Shown here: one piece after another, positions 17,096 through 26,100 of the stretch
Numbering within the stretch: position 1 is the first letter of the stretch
Layout: each line of letters opens with the position of its first letter
NCBI GenBank assembly: GCA_937990735.1
Contig: CALKQT010000034.1
Coordinates: 16,842-80,841 of the forward strand
DNA length: 64,000 bases
Direction of reading: 5' to 3'
Source: an uncultured Campylobacter sp.
Lineage (GTDB): Bacteria; Campylobacterota; Campylobacteria; Campylobacterales; Campylobacteraceae
Notes under the pieces: model-generated
Seen by the model: only the letters and a program-made list of their open reading frames with translations
Told to the model about the DNA's origin: nothing
Database searches by the model: none
Position numbers and translations under genes: made by a program

Positions 17096-17781
17096 ATGAA
17101 AATTTTAGCGTCGATTGCCGCACTAATCGTAGCAGCCTACTTGCTCGCGCAGATATTTTTCCCGCAAGGGGTCTCGTTTGTCGGATGCGGTGTCGGTAGG
17201 GCTAATTCGTGCGAAGACTATGGAGCATATTTGCTTGAGGAGCGAGATTATGAGGCGGCAAAAAGCCGTTTGAAAAAGCTTGTGAAGCAGGGCTGGAAAA
17301 TAGCTGTGCTATCGCGGGGGATTTGTATTACGACGAGCAAAATTTATATAAAACTACAAAAGATAAGGGCAAGTCCGCGCGGTTTTATTCCAAAGCGTGC
17401 GAGCTGGGAGCTGCCAAAGCTTGCTACAACGCCGCGATAATCTCTTATAAAAATGCCGATAAGAAAAATACGTTCGCATTTTTTGCCAAATCATGCGATT
17501 TGGGATTAGGCGAGGGCTGCTTGAACGCTGCGGTTGCTAGCTACGAAGAAAAAGACTATCAGGGCGCTCTTAAGTTTTTCCTCAAATCTTGCGATGCCGC
17601 TTTGGCAGAGGGATGCCAAAGGGTCGGGCTAGTGTATTCAAAGAAGGAATTTGGCGAGCCGGATCTGGATAAGGCGATGATCTACTACGACAAGGCCTGC
17701 AAGCTGGGAGCTGAGTTTAGCTGCAATGTAGTAGCCGCGATGAATAAAATAAATGCAAGCGAGGCTAATGCGACTAAATAG
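17096..17781 (+). pseudogene. Sel1-repeat cysteine-rich protein, one frameshift
   Basis: The first frame (17096 to about 17277) encodes a hydrophobic leader (residues 3-21) and the start of a repeat (CGVGRANSCEDYGAYLLE). The second frame (about 17278-17781) continues with ACEAGLENSCAIAGDLYYDE, ACELGAAKACYNAA, SCDLGLGEGCLNAA, SCDAALAEGCQRVG and ACKLGAEFSCNVVA. The switch falls at the A5 run 17273-17277; one more A would give LKKACEAGLENSC and one continuous protein of about 228 residues. It resembles the intact Sel1 protein at 4845-5627. It may be a true one-base deletion, slippage-prone expression, or a homopolymer sequencing error. Confidence 0.82.
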
Positions 17782-18425
17782 ATGGCAGGGCTAGCTAGAT
17801 AATACCGGCGAGATCGAAATTAGTATAGAAATTTTGCGGAGCTTTATGGGATTTTATGAAATTCTGTGGAATTTTATTTCTAAATTTTATTGCTGAAATT
17901 CCGCATATTGCGATAATATCGATAGATAGTGGTTTTAAAATTTCAGTATTTTGGAAGTTTAGAATTTAATCTATGCTGGGGATTTTATTGACATAATTTT
18001 AATTTGTCATAGACTTACCCATCGCGATATAGGGATTTCATCATAATCATGGTGCTAAATTATATATCGTTGAAGGAGAAAAAAATTGCGCAAACTAGCG
18101 AGTAGCTATGCAATCACAGCTGATATGGCGAAAATATCCGAAGAAGATCGCACGAGGTAATCAATCTGCGAAGTAAGTAAAATCAATTATCAAGTGGATG
18201 GAATCTATCAATAAACAAGTAAAATTATTCATCGCAAAGCAAGCAAAATCGATCTGTAAATGGGCAGATCAAGCTTAAAACTAACTCGAAGTAGCCTGTA
18301 AATAAACCAAATTGTAAGCAAGATAAATTTTAAGTAGGCATATTGTAAGAAAGTAAAATTTTAGATGAGATAAGTGGGATAAATCGATTTCAAATCACCG
18401 TAGAAGTTGGATGAGGATTTTAATT
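17782..18425. other. Spacer with a possible mini-ORF and degenerate AAGYAAGTAAAAT repeats
   Basis: A TTGACA at 17988-17993 and a good ribosome site GAAGGAGA at 18073-18080 precede a 24-residue frame (18086-18160). From 18165 to 18365 the motif AAGYAARTAAAATY recurs about five times in degenerate form. No longer gene is supported. Confidence 0.4.
18086..18160 (+). CDS. Possible 24-residue peptide or gene remnant
   Basis: A TTG at 18086 follows GAAGGAGA by five bases and opens a frame reading LRKLASSYAITADMAKI, then SEEDRTR and a stop. The ribosome site is better than chance but the peptide resembles nothing I recognise. It may be the stub of a deleted gene. Confidence 0.2.
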   Translation: MRKLASSYAITADMAKISEEDRTR

Positions 18426-19814
18426 TTAAAGCCCCATTTTTCCGGGATTTAAGATGTTTTTTGGATCGAACGCCCTTTTGATTGCGCGAAATAGCTCCAT
18501 TTCTGCTGCGCTAAAAGCTAGTGGCATAAATTCTGCTTTGCTTAGCCCGATGCCGTGCTCGCCGCTGAGCGTACCGCCAAGACCAACTGCAGCTTTGAAA
18601 ATTTCGGTGATTGCGTCATGTCCGCGTCGCACTTGAGCTTCATCTTTTTTGTCGGCGACCATAACGTTGGTGTGGACGTTGCCATCGCCCGTGTGCCCGA
18701 AGCAGGGCACGCGCACACCGTATTTATCGCCGATGCGCGCGATACGGCGCAGTAGCTCGGGCAGCTGCGAGCGCGGGACGGTGATGTCCTCATTTAGCTT
18801 AAGCGTGCCGTAGATATTGATCGCCTGCGAACAGTTGCGTCTCGCAAACCAAATGCCCGCACGCTCCTCTTCGCTTTCTGCGATGCGAAAGTCGCTCGCG
18901 CCGTTTTGAACGAAAATTTCTTTTATGAGCGCGAGCTCCTCCAAAAGCACCGCTTCTAAATTGCCGTCGGTTTCGCAGATCAAAATCGCGCCCGCACCCT
19001 TCGGCAAGCCCTTGTGAAATTTCTCCTCGACCGCGGCTATGCACAGCGCGTCTAAAAATTCCATCGCCACGGGCGTGATACCGGCAGCCATCGTCTTATA
19101 CACGGCATTCATTGCTGCATCTACGCTAGGAAAGACGCCCATCGCAGTCTTTTTAAGCTTTGGCATCGGGATTAGTTTGAGCGTGATTTCGGTGATGATG
19201 GCAAGCGCACCTTCGCTTGCGATTAAAATTCCTGCCACGTTGAAGCCTGCGACATCTTTGATAGTGCGTTTGCCCGCTCGGATCACCTCTCCATTAGGCA
19301 GTACCGCACGCAGTGCCATTACGTAGTCTTTGGTGATGCCGTATTTTGCGGCGCGCATACCGCCGGAGTTTTCGGCGACATTGCCTCCTAGCGTGGAATA
19401 ATCCTGGCTTGCGGGATCGGGCGGATAAAAAAGCCCGCGCGCTGCGGCTGCTTTTTGCAGATCGATATTTATGCAGCCGGGTTGGACTACGGCGAGTAGA
19501 TTTTGCATGTCGATTTCTAGAATTTTATTCATATGTTTTTCAAATGCCAAAATCACTCCGCCGTTTGCGGCTAAAGATCCACCAGTAAAACCGCTACCTG
19601 CGCCTCTTGGAACTACAGGGATTAAATTTTCGTTGCAGAATTTTAAAATTTGACTGACATCGTCCTCACTTCGCGGGAAAAGCACGCCGTCCGGCAGGCA
19701 GCGTCTTTTCGTCGCGTCGTAGCAGTATGCTGTGCGATGAGCCTCGTCAAAATAGGCGTTATCCGCGCCTAATAGATTTGTAAAAAACGCTCGCGCGGCG
19801 CTATTCATCGCCAT
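18426..19814 (-). CDS. glcD: FAD-linked oxidase, glycolate oxidase subunit GlcD / D-lactate dehydrogenase type
   Basis: Oxidises a 2-hydroxy acid (glycolate or D-lactate) with FAD, feeding electrons to the chain. 462 residues. The FAD-binding PCMH domain has PVVPRGAGSGFTGGSLA, DPASQDYSTLGGNVAENSGG and YGITKDYVMALRAVLPNGE; the C-terminal domain has VPCFGHTGDGNVHTNVM, LGGTLSGEHGIGLSK and FDPKNILNPGKM, the family signature. No GlcE or GlcF partner is adjacent. Its start overlaps the end of the pgbA-like gene by 14 bases, so the two form an operon; the same pair occurs in C. jejuni. The substrate is not decided by sequence. Confidence 0.9.
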   Translation of the reverse strand: MAMNSAARAFFTNLLGADNAYFDEAHRTAYCYDATKRRCLPDGVLFPRSEDDVSQILKFCNENLIPVVPRGAGSGFTGGSLAANGGVILAFEKHMNKILEIDMQNLLAVVQPGCINIDLQKAAAARGLFYPPDPASQDYSTLGGNVAENSGGMRAAKYGITKDYVMALRAVLPNGEVIRAGKRTIKDVAGFNVAGILIASEGALAIITEITLKLIPMPKLKKTAMGVFPSVDAAMNAVYKTMAAGITPVAMEFLDALCIAAVEEKFHKGLPKGAGAILICETDGNLEAVLLEELALIKEIFVQNGASDFRIAESEEERAGIWFARRNCSQAINIYGTLKLNEDITVPRSQLPELLRRIARIGDKYGVRVPCFGHTGDGNVHTNVMVADKKDEAQVRRGHDAITEIFKAAVGLGGTLSGEHGIGLSKAEFMPLAFSAAEMELFRAIKRAFDPKNILNPGKMGL

Positions 19815-20529
19815 CTAAGCCCAGCAAATAGCGGTAGTGCTTGTCGTAATCGCTGATCGGGCCATTAGTAAAGTCCCAAATGACGGTCTTTATCTCGCCC
19901 ACGCGTGAGTAAAACGGCAGCTGATAATAAGCTACGCTGCCGCTAGCAAACGTACGCAAAGGCTTGAAACTACCGCAGTCGGCAAATACGCCTTGTTTAT
20001 CCATCGCGATAAAAATCAGTCCGGCGCTGTTTTGCGCGCAAATTTTACGAAAATCGTCACGGCTGGGATTTGGCTTGCGGTTGTAGCTAAGATAGGCGCC
20101 GCCAAGATCTGGGTGGATAAAATTTATATTTGGAAAAGCTTTGATAACCTGCTCGTAAATTTCGGCGTTAGGCGCGACGATTATGGCGCGGTCATAGAGG
20201 AAATTTAAGATCACTTTATCGCCGCTTGAGGGTAAAATTTTAGGCAGTGGCAGCGCCTCTTGAGCTAACATATCAAAGACCTCAAATCGCACCTTTGCCT
20301 TGCCTGCGCTTTTTTGCGTCACGACTGCGCGCGCGATGATGGAGCTCGCGCCGCTACCGAAATTATGCATCACTACTCCGCTGCTGCCTACGGCAATCGT
20401 AGGGCTATCTGTGATCTCGCCCGAACCATCCTTTACACTAAGTAGGGCGGTTTCGTATCGCGGCATGTTAAATTCCGCCCCTATCGCCGCGCTTAAAAAT
20501 AGACCTAAAATAAGTAAAGCTTTTTTCAA
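19801..20529 (-). CDS. Exported protein with a plasminogen-binding-type N-terminal domain (PgbA-like)
   Basis: 242 residues with a signal peptide (MKKALLILGLFLSAAIGA, cleavage probably after residue 18). The mature part opens with FNMPRYETALLSVKDGSGEI and VGSSGVVMHNF and contains FLYDRAIIVAPN and LIFIAMDKQGVFADCGSF. This resembles the PgbA N-terminal family of Helicobacter and Campylobacter, named for plasminogen binding in H. pylori. The H. pylori proteins carry long C-terminal lysine-rich regions that are absent here, so plasminogen binding is doubtful. Divergent from the M23 peptidase gene; upstream of and overlapping glcD. Confidence 0.7.
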   Translation of the reverse strand: MKKALLILGLFLSAAIGAEFNMPRYETALLSVKDGSGEITDSPTIAVGSSGVVMHNFGSGASSIIARAVVTQKSAGKAKVRFEVFDMLAQEALPLPKILPSSGDKVILNFLYDRAIIVAPNAEIYEQVIKAFPNINFIHPDLGGAYLSYNRKPNPSRDDFRKICAQNSAGLIFIAMDKQGVFADCGSFKPLRTFASGSVAYYQLPFYSRVGEIKTVIWDFTNGPISDYDKHYRYLLGLDGDE

Positions 20530-20627
20530 AATTCTGCTCCTGAATAAAATTTCGGCTAATTATACATAAAACTTTGAAATTAGCGATAAAATTCCGCGGT
20601 ATTTACGAAATATAAGCGTTTTTTCGT

Positions 20628-20633
20628 TACAAT
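20628..20633 (+). promoter_or_regulatory. Probable -10 element of the M23 peptidase gene
   Basis: TACAAT follows a T-rich tract (GTTTTTTCG), 34 bases before the ATG at 20668. Confidence 0.45.
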
Positions 20634-20667
20634 CCCGCCTTAAAATAATATTTCAAAGCGGTTTTAT

Positions 20668-21837
20668 ATGACTAGAATTTTTATATTGCTTTTTCTGTGG
20701 ATAGGCGTAGTTTTTGCGAACAACCCCAGCGTAGAGAAGTTTGCCTGGCCAGATGGCGTGAGTCTGCTGCAATTTATGGAAACCGCGGGCATCCCCGCAT
20801 CGGTGTATTATGACCTGGATAAAGAGGATCAGGAGCTTGCCGCTGAGGTGCGCGCGGGCGTGGAGTGTCAAATTTTGCGTGATCCAGCAGGTCGCGTCTC
20901 CCAGCTGTTAATCCCCGTCAGTGAGGAGCTTCAGATCCATATATACCGCGATAAATTCGGCACTTTTAGATTCGTTTATACTCCGATAGTTTATGAGGAA
21001 AACAGCTACTCTTTAGGAATTCAGATCGAAAGCTCGCCCTATCAAGACATCATCAAAGCTACGGGCAATGCGGCTTTAGCGAATGAGTTTATGCTTGTTT
21101 TTAAAAACGAGGTAAATTTTAAAAAGCTGCAAAAGGGCGATCGGCTCGTGATCCTATACGAGCAAAAAACGCGCCTTGGCAAGCCTTTTGGCGGAGTAAA
21201 TATCACCGCAGGAATGATCGAGGAAAATAAAAAGCCCAAATCGCTATATTTTTTCGACGATAAATACTACGACCGAAGCGGTAAAAAGGTCGAATCTTTT
21301 CTGCTAATCACGCCGCTTGTTTATACTAGAATTTCATCCTATTTTACCCCTAAAAGATTTCATCCGATTTTAAAGCGTTACCGCGCGCACTTAGGCGTGG
21401 ATTATGCAGCTCCCAAAGGCACTAGGGTAAATGCCGCAGGAGCGGGCAAGATTAGCTTTGTAGGGCGTAAAAACGGCTACGGCAACACTGTCGAAATCAA
21501 CCACGGAGGCGGTATCAGCACGCTTTATGCACATCTTAGCGGCTTTGCTAGCGGCACAAAAGCAGGCGTTAGTGTCAAGCAAGGTCAGTTAATCGCCTAC
21601 GTGGGCTCGACCGGGCTTAGTTCGGGACCGCATCTGCACTTCGGACTTTATAAAAATAAGCAGGCGATAGATCCCCTTAAAGTAGTCAAGATTGAAAAAA
21701 CTAACGTTATAAGCGCCGAGGAGCTTAAATTTAAAGCTCTCGTCAAAGATATGGATGCTAGAATGGCTGCGGCTAAAGACGGCTCGAAAAACCCGGCTAA
21801 ATTTGAAAACTACGAGTCGCTTATCACGATAAATTAA
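20668..21837 (+). CDS. Periplasmic M23 peptidoglycan endopeptidase, Csd3/Pgp3-like
   Basis: 389 residues: signal peptide (1-17, cut near VFA-NN), N-terminal regulatory domains (KFAWPDGVSLLQFMETAGI, YYDLDKEDQELAAEV), and a C-terminal LytM domain with the metal ligands in HLGVDYAAPKGT (H and D) and the HxH of GPHLHFGLYK. GRKNGYGNTVEINHG and TLYAHLSG are the usual LytM motifs. The N-terminal architecture matches the Helicobacter Csd3 / Campylobacter Pgp3 endopeptidases that trim crosslinks and contribute to helical shape. It is followed eight bases later by mgtE. Confidence 0.88.
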   Translation: MTRIFILLFLWIGVVFANNPSVEKFAWPDGVSLLQFMETAGIPASVYYDLDKEDQELAAEVRAGVECQILRDPAGRVSQLLIPVSEELQIHIYRDKFGTFRFVYTPIVYEENSYSLGIQIESSPYQDIIKATGNAALANEFMLVFKNEVNFKKLQKGDRLVILYEQKTRLGKPFGGVNITAGMIEENKKPKSLYFFDDKYYDRSGKKVESFLLITPLVYTRISSYFTPKRFHPILKRYRAHLGVDYAAPKGTRVNAAGAGKISFVGRKNGYGNTVEINHGGGISTLYAHLSGFASGTKAGVSVKQGQLIAYVGSTGLSSGPHLHFGLYKNKQAIDPLKVVKIEKTNVISAEELKFKALVKDMDARMAAAKDGSKNPAKFENYESLITIN

Positions 21838-21845
21838 GGCTGAAA

Positions 21846-23225
21846 ATGGAAAATAAAGAGCAGCTGGACGACGTCGAGGAAGCCAAAGCGCTTCTTGATG
21901 CGCACTTGGACGATACGCTTGAGCATGAGCTGAGCGCCGCCGATCTTACGGAGCATTTAAAAACTCTAAAAAAGCATGACGAAGAAAAATACGTAGAATT
22001 TCTAAAAAAGCTAGATCCTGAGGATCTTGCCGATGCTGCGCTTGAGATGCCCGAGCATATGCTCGAAGATGTCATCGAAACTCTGCCTCACGAAAAGATC
22101 GTCAAAGCGATCGAGGAGCTCGAAAGCGACGATCAGGCGGAGCTTTTGCAAAATATCGGCGAAATCGACGAGGACAAGGCCGAGCAGATTTTCTATGGGC
22201 TTGACGAGGACGATCGCCACGATATTCTTACTATCTCCAAATATAGCGAAGATGAGGCGGGCGCGTATATGCAGACCGAGGTCTTTAGCGCGAGGCAGGA
22301 TCAGACTCTGGGGCAGGCGGTCGAGATGCTTCGCGTTATGCGCGAAAAGGACGAGATCGAAAACGTCTTTCAGCTCTTTGTACTTGATAAAAAAGGGCAT
22401 CTGCTTACTACCTTTTCGACGTCCGATCTGATTTTATACGATTTTTCACTTACGCTGGAAGAAATTTCACAAAAATTCGGCGCCGAAAATAAAATCCACT
22501 TCGCCACCGATACCGATAAGATCGATGACGTGATCAAGGACTTTGAAGAATTCGATCTTAACGTCATTCCCGTAGTCGATGCTAACGGCGTGCTCATCGG
22601 GCGTATCACCGCCGACGATATCCACGATCTCATCCAAGAGCGCGCCACCGAGCAAATTTACAACCTCGCGGGCGTCGATGACGAAGCGGAGGACGATGAG
22701 ACTACGATCTTTAAGGCGGGCCGCGCGCGCGCTGTGTGGCTAGCGGTAAATTTATGCACGGCGATCGTAAGCTCCACGATCATCGGGCTTTTTGACGCCA
22801 CTATCGAAAAGCTGGTCGCACTCGCCGTGCTTATGCCGATAGTCGCCTCCATGGGCGGTAACACCGGCACGCAGGCGCTTACCGTAACCGTGCGCCGCCT
22901 AGCCTTGGGCGAGATAGCGTTTAAAGACAAAAAGCAGGTTCTCTTTCGCGAGATCACGATCGCTTTTATAAACGGCCTCATTTTTGCCACGCTGATGGGG
23001 TTTGTGGCGTATTTTTGGTTCGGCATTAAGCTTTTGGGGCTGGTGATTGCGATGTCAATGGTGTTAAATTTAACTCTTGCGGGGCTTTTCGGCGCCGTCA
23101 TTCCGATCACGCTTAAAAAATTAAATATCGACCCCGCCGTCGGCAGTTCCGTGTTGCTTACCACGGTAACGGATATCGTTGGATTTTTTAGCTTTTTAGG
23201 ACTTGCGACATGGATACTACTATAA
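21846..23225 (+). CDS. mgtE: Magnesium transporter MgtE
   Basis: Gated Mg channel of the inner membrane. 459 residues: an acidic N domain (about 20-130), two CBS domains (about 135-255, with MQTEVFSARQDQTLGQA and VIPVVDANGVLIGRITADD), a plug helix, then five membrane helices. The conserved MGGNTGTQALTVTVR selectivity region is at about 338-352, and the last helix ends in LTTVTDIVGFFSFLGLATW. The ATG has a weak ribosome site in AAATTAAGGCTGAAA. It overlaps the Nudix gene by 16 bases. Confidence 0.95.
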   Translation: MENKEQLDDVEEAKALLDAHLDDTLEHELSAADLTEHLKTLKKHDEEKYVEFLKKLDPEDLADAALEMPEHMLEDVIETLPHEKIVKAIEELESDDQAELLQNIGEIDEDKAEQIFYGLDEDDRHDILTISKYSEDEAGAYMQTEVFSARQDQTLGQAVEMLRVMREKDEIENVFQLFVLDKKGHLLTTFSTSDLILYDFSLTLEEISQKFGAENKIHFATDTDKIDDVIKDFEEFDLNVIPVVDANGVLIGRITADDIHDLIQERATEQIYNLAGVDDEAEDDETTIFKAGRARAVWLAVNLCTAIVSSTIIGLFDATIEKLVALAVLMPIVASMGGNTGTQALTVTVRRLALGEIAFKDKKQVLFREITIAFINGLIFATLMGFVAYFWFGIKLLGLVIAMSMVLNLTLAGLFGAVIPITLKKLNIDPAVGSSVLLTTVTDIVGFFSFLGLATWILL

Positions 23226-23797
23226 AAAATTTTAAAATTTCCGAGCTTAAAAGCTCGAATTTCGTTAAACCCTTTCGCTTAAATTTCGAAATGGACGGCG
23301 TGGCGCGCGCGTGGGACTGCGTCAAGGTGCACGATAGCGTCTCGATTTTGCTTTATCATACGCAGCGCGACGCGCTTTTGCTCGTCAAGCAGTTTCGCCC
23401 CAGCGTGTGGTTTTATCAAGAGGAAGGCTTAATAAATTCGCCCGAGAAGGGCTACACCTATGAGCTTTGCGCGGGCATTTTGGACAAGGGTATCAGCGAG
23501 GAGCAAACGGCGATCGAAGAGGTGCTCGAAGAGACGGGATATGCCGTGAAGGATCTGAAATTTATCACGAGCTACTACAGCGCCCTGGGCTTTGCGGCGA
23601 ACCGTCAAATTTTATACTTCGCGTGCATCGACGAATCGATGAAGATCGGTAGCGGCGGCGGCGTGGACGGCGAGAAGATCGAGCTTTTCTACCTGCCTGC
23701 GGCCAAGGCGCGGGAGTTTATGTTTGACGAAAAGATCGTGCGCGCGCCGGGGCTGATCCTAGCATTTCAGTGGTTTTTGAGCGAGTTTAAAGCTTAG
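23210..23797 (+). CDS. Nudix hydrolase of the UDP-sugar / ADP-ribose diphosphatase type
   Basis: 195 residues. The Nudix region reads ELCAGILDKGISEEQ followed by TAIEEVLEETGY, so the usual Arg of REUxEE is Glu and the first Glu is Ile. The flanks (ALGFAANRQILYF, GSGGGVDGEKIELFYLP) resemble the NUDT14 UDP-glucose diphosphatase branch rather than MutT. It would clear nucleotide sugars or ADP-ribose; the substrate is inferred. It starts inside the end of mgtE (16-base overlap), so it is cotranslated with it. Confidence 0.82.
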   Translation: MDTTIKNFKISELKSSNFVKPFRLNFEMDGVARAWDCVKVHDSVSILLYHTQRDALLLVKQFRPSVWFYQEEGLINSPEKGYTYELCAGILDKGISEEQTAIEEVLEETGYAVKDLKFITSYYSALGFAANRQILYFACIDESMKIGSGGGVDGEKIELFYLPAAKAREFMFDEKIVRAPGLILAFQWFLSEFKA

Positions 23798-23864
23798 CGG
23801 CGAGACGGAATTTCGCGTGCTGCTGCGCGCTTTTGCGTCTCGGCTTTAAATTTAAAGGACGGCG

Positions 23865-24911
23865 ATGAGGGTTTTACTTAGGCTGTGCGTTATCGCGGCG
23901 TGTCTTTATGCAGCGATCGCGGCGGGACTTTATATCTTTCAGGGGCGGCTGATATTTTTGGGCGAGCCGCTAGATAAAAACTTCAAATTCAGTTTTGAAA
24001 ATTCCGAATTTGCAGGAGTTGTGAATGTGCACGAGAGCGGCGCGCATTTAGATATGCAGGCGTCTGCTACGCAAAATGGCGCGGAGACAAATGGCGCCGC
24101 AGACGAAGGCGCTTCCGCAGCGAGCGGCACGAAAGAAGGCGGAGCCGCAGCGGACGAGATCAAAAGCGAAGGCGCTCAAACTAGCGCCGAGTGCGTCGGC
24201 GAAAATACCGCTCGAGACGCCGTTACGGGCAATAACGCAAACGTCGCTGCGATAAAATTTCAAGAGATCAATATCCCGTTTGAGGGCGAGCTGATAAACG
24301 GGCTGAAATTTAGTGCGGCAGAGCCTAAAGGCGCGATTTTATTCTTTCACGGCAACTTCGGCGACGTGAGCGTCTGGGGTGCATACGGCGCGGATTTTGC
24401 GGCTTTGGGATACGATTTTTATATTTTCGATTACCCGGGCTACGGCAAATCGGACGGCAAAATTTCATCGCAGGATCAGCTTTTTGCGAGTGCGGATGCG
24501 ATGAGCCGCTACGTTTTAGCGCAGCATTCGCCAAGGAAGCTCGCGATGATCGGCTACTCGATCGGAAGCGGCATCGCGGCACAGCAGGCTGCGAAGTGGG
24601 ACGCGGCACAGCTGATTTTGCTCGCGCCCTATTTTAGCTTCGAGCGGCTCGCGCACGAAAAAATCCCCTTCGTGCCGAAATTTTTGATCCGCTACAAGAT
24701 TTCTACTGCGGAATTTTTGCACGCGGCACGCAGCACGCAGATCACGCTCATCCACGGAGCCGCAGATGAGCTGATACCGGTGCAGCACTGCCGCGATCTT
24801 GCGGGGTCTCTTAAGGCGGGCGATCTATTTTATGAAATACCAGACGCGCGGCATAACGGACTGCTGGCAATGCCCGATATTTGGGAAATTTTAAAAGAGA
24901 GGCTGCGCTAA
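23865..24911 (+). CDS. Alpha/beta hydrolase (BEM46/ABHD13-like), N-terminally anchored
   Basis: 348 residues. A membrane helix at residues 7-25 anchors it. Residues about 55-130 are an Ala/Glu/Gly-rich low-complexity insertion. The hydrolase fold follows: oxyanion loop FFHGNFGDVS, DYPGYGKSDGK, nucleophile elbow IGYSIGSGIA (Ser), Asp in HGAADELIP and the final His in ARHNGLL. It belongs to the BEM46/ABHD13-like serine hydrolases, substrates unknown. The ATG has AAAGGA upstream. The insertion here is less RAATTY-rich than the others in this window. Confidence 0.85.
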   Translation: MRVLLRLCVIAACLYAAIAAGLYIFQGRLIFLGEPLDKNFKFSFENSEFAGVVNVHESGAHLDMQASATQNGAETNGAADEGASAASGTKEGGAAADEIKSEGAQTSAECVGENTARDAVTGNNANVAAIKFQEINIPFEGELINGLKFSAAEPKGAILFFHGNFGDVSVWGAYGADFAALGYDFYIFDYPGYGKSDGKISSQDQLFASADAMSRYVLAQHSPRKLAMIGYSIGSGIAAQQAAKWDAAQLILLAPYFSFERLAHEKIPFVPKFLIRYKISTAEFLHAARSTQITLIHGAADELIPVQHCRDLAGSLKAGDLFYEIPDARHNGLLAMPDIWEILKERLR

Positions 24912-25482
24912 TCTAGCGGAGCTCGGCGTAAAATTCCATGCAAAAATTCGACCGCTAAATTTTAAAATTTTACGTAAAATTCCGCGCGGGCTAGGTCGTC
25001 GTAAAATCGCATGAAATTTTATAGCGGCAAAACACGGCGCCAAAAACAGGGGCGCAATTTCAAATCAAAATTTGCGCACCGTTAGTGTAAATATAGAGCC
25101 AATTTTGTAGCGTTAAATTCTTTTTAGCGCATAGGTGCTGAAAATTTTAAACTAAAATTTGCGCTAGACTGCAACGCCGTATGTTTTAGCCGCGATAAAA
25201 TTCTGTGAAATTTTATCTCCGCAGCCGTTTATAAATTTCAAGTCTAAATTTTATATTTGCGCCCTGACGGCGCCATATTTTAGCCGCGTAGAATTTTGCC
25301 GCATAAAATACTGCCTAACAAAATTCTGCTGCGTAGATTTCAATTCACCGCGCTCAAATTTTATCCGCCGCTCTGAAATTTATACCGCCGCGTCTAAATT
25401 TCTCCAGCCCGCCGCGCTTTACCGAAATTTATATTTAGTTGTTGTAAAATGCGTTTTTAAAAGGATTTTAGCGGTTTGTGAT
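24912..25482. other. AT-rich spacer dense in RAATTY
   Basis: No gene. RAATTY hexamers occur at short intervals throughout. A unit resembling GCCRTATKTTTTAGCCGCG followed by an AAATTC or GAATTT occurs twice (about 25172 and 25272). The promoter of the downstream operon is probably near 25440 but no clear -10 is visible. Confidence 0.45.
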
Positions 25483-26100
25483 ATGAGTATTTTAGAGTTT
25501 ACAGAGTGCGTGGGCATCGCTTCGGCGGCGCTTAGCGGGTTTTTATTCGGCGTAAAGAAGGGCTGCGATTGGCTTGGGATCTTTATCGCGGCGTTTTTGA
25601 CGGCGCTTGGCGGCGGGATCATGCGCGATACCTTAGTAAGCCGCGAAATCTACTCGTTTACGCACTATGCGCCCGTAACGATCGTGCTTGCAGTAAGCGC
25701 CGTAGCCATTTTTGCCAAGCTTTACGAAAACCGCGATTTGGAGGGTAAATTTTTATTTATTCTAACCGATGCGATCGACGTCGTAAGCTTTTCGATCGTC
25801 GGAGCGATGGTCGCGCTAAGCTACAATCACAACGTTTTTGGCGTGGTGCTAATCGCATTTTGCAACGGCGTGGGCGGCGGCATTTTGCGCGACGTACTGC
25901 TGAATGAAGTGCCGTGGTTTTTGCATACGGGGCTTTATGGCACGATAAGCATGGGCGTGGGCTTGATATATTTCGTGCTTGATGGATTGGGGCTTAGCGG
26001 CGCCTTTTCGGTGCTTATTTTGCTAGTTTTAGGGGTTGCGTTTCGCATGATGGCTTATTACAAATCTTGGCATCTGCCTAAAGTGGAGTATAAAAAATGA
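25483..26100 (+). CDS. TRIC-family (UPF0126) cation channel-like membrane protein
   Basis: 205 residues with about seven membrane helices in two homologous halves, each carrying the glycine-rich motif of the family: ALGGGIMRDTL and GVGGGILRDVL. Bacterial relatives form trimeric monovalent-cation channels; physiology is unknown. It opens a six-gene operon with argD: its stop overlaps the argD start by four bases (ATGA). Confidence 0.88.
   Translation: MSILEFTECVGIASAALSGFLFGVKKGCDWLGIFIAAFLTALGGGIMRDTLVSREIYSFTHYAPVTIVLAVSAVAIFAKLYENRDLEGKFLFILTDAIDVVSFSIVGAMVALSYNHNVFGVVLIAFCNGVGGGILRDVLLNEVPWFLHTGLYGTISMGVGLIYFVLDGLGLSGAFSVLILLVLGVAFRMMAYYKSWHLPKVEYKK

Noticed and set aside
22658..23164. 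168-residue minus-strand frame inside mgtE.
   Set aside because: Shadow of the well-conserved MgtE membrane domain.
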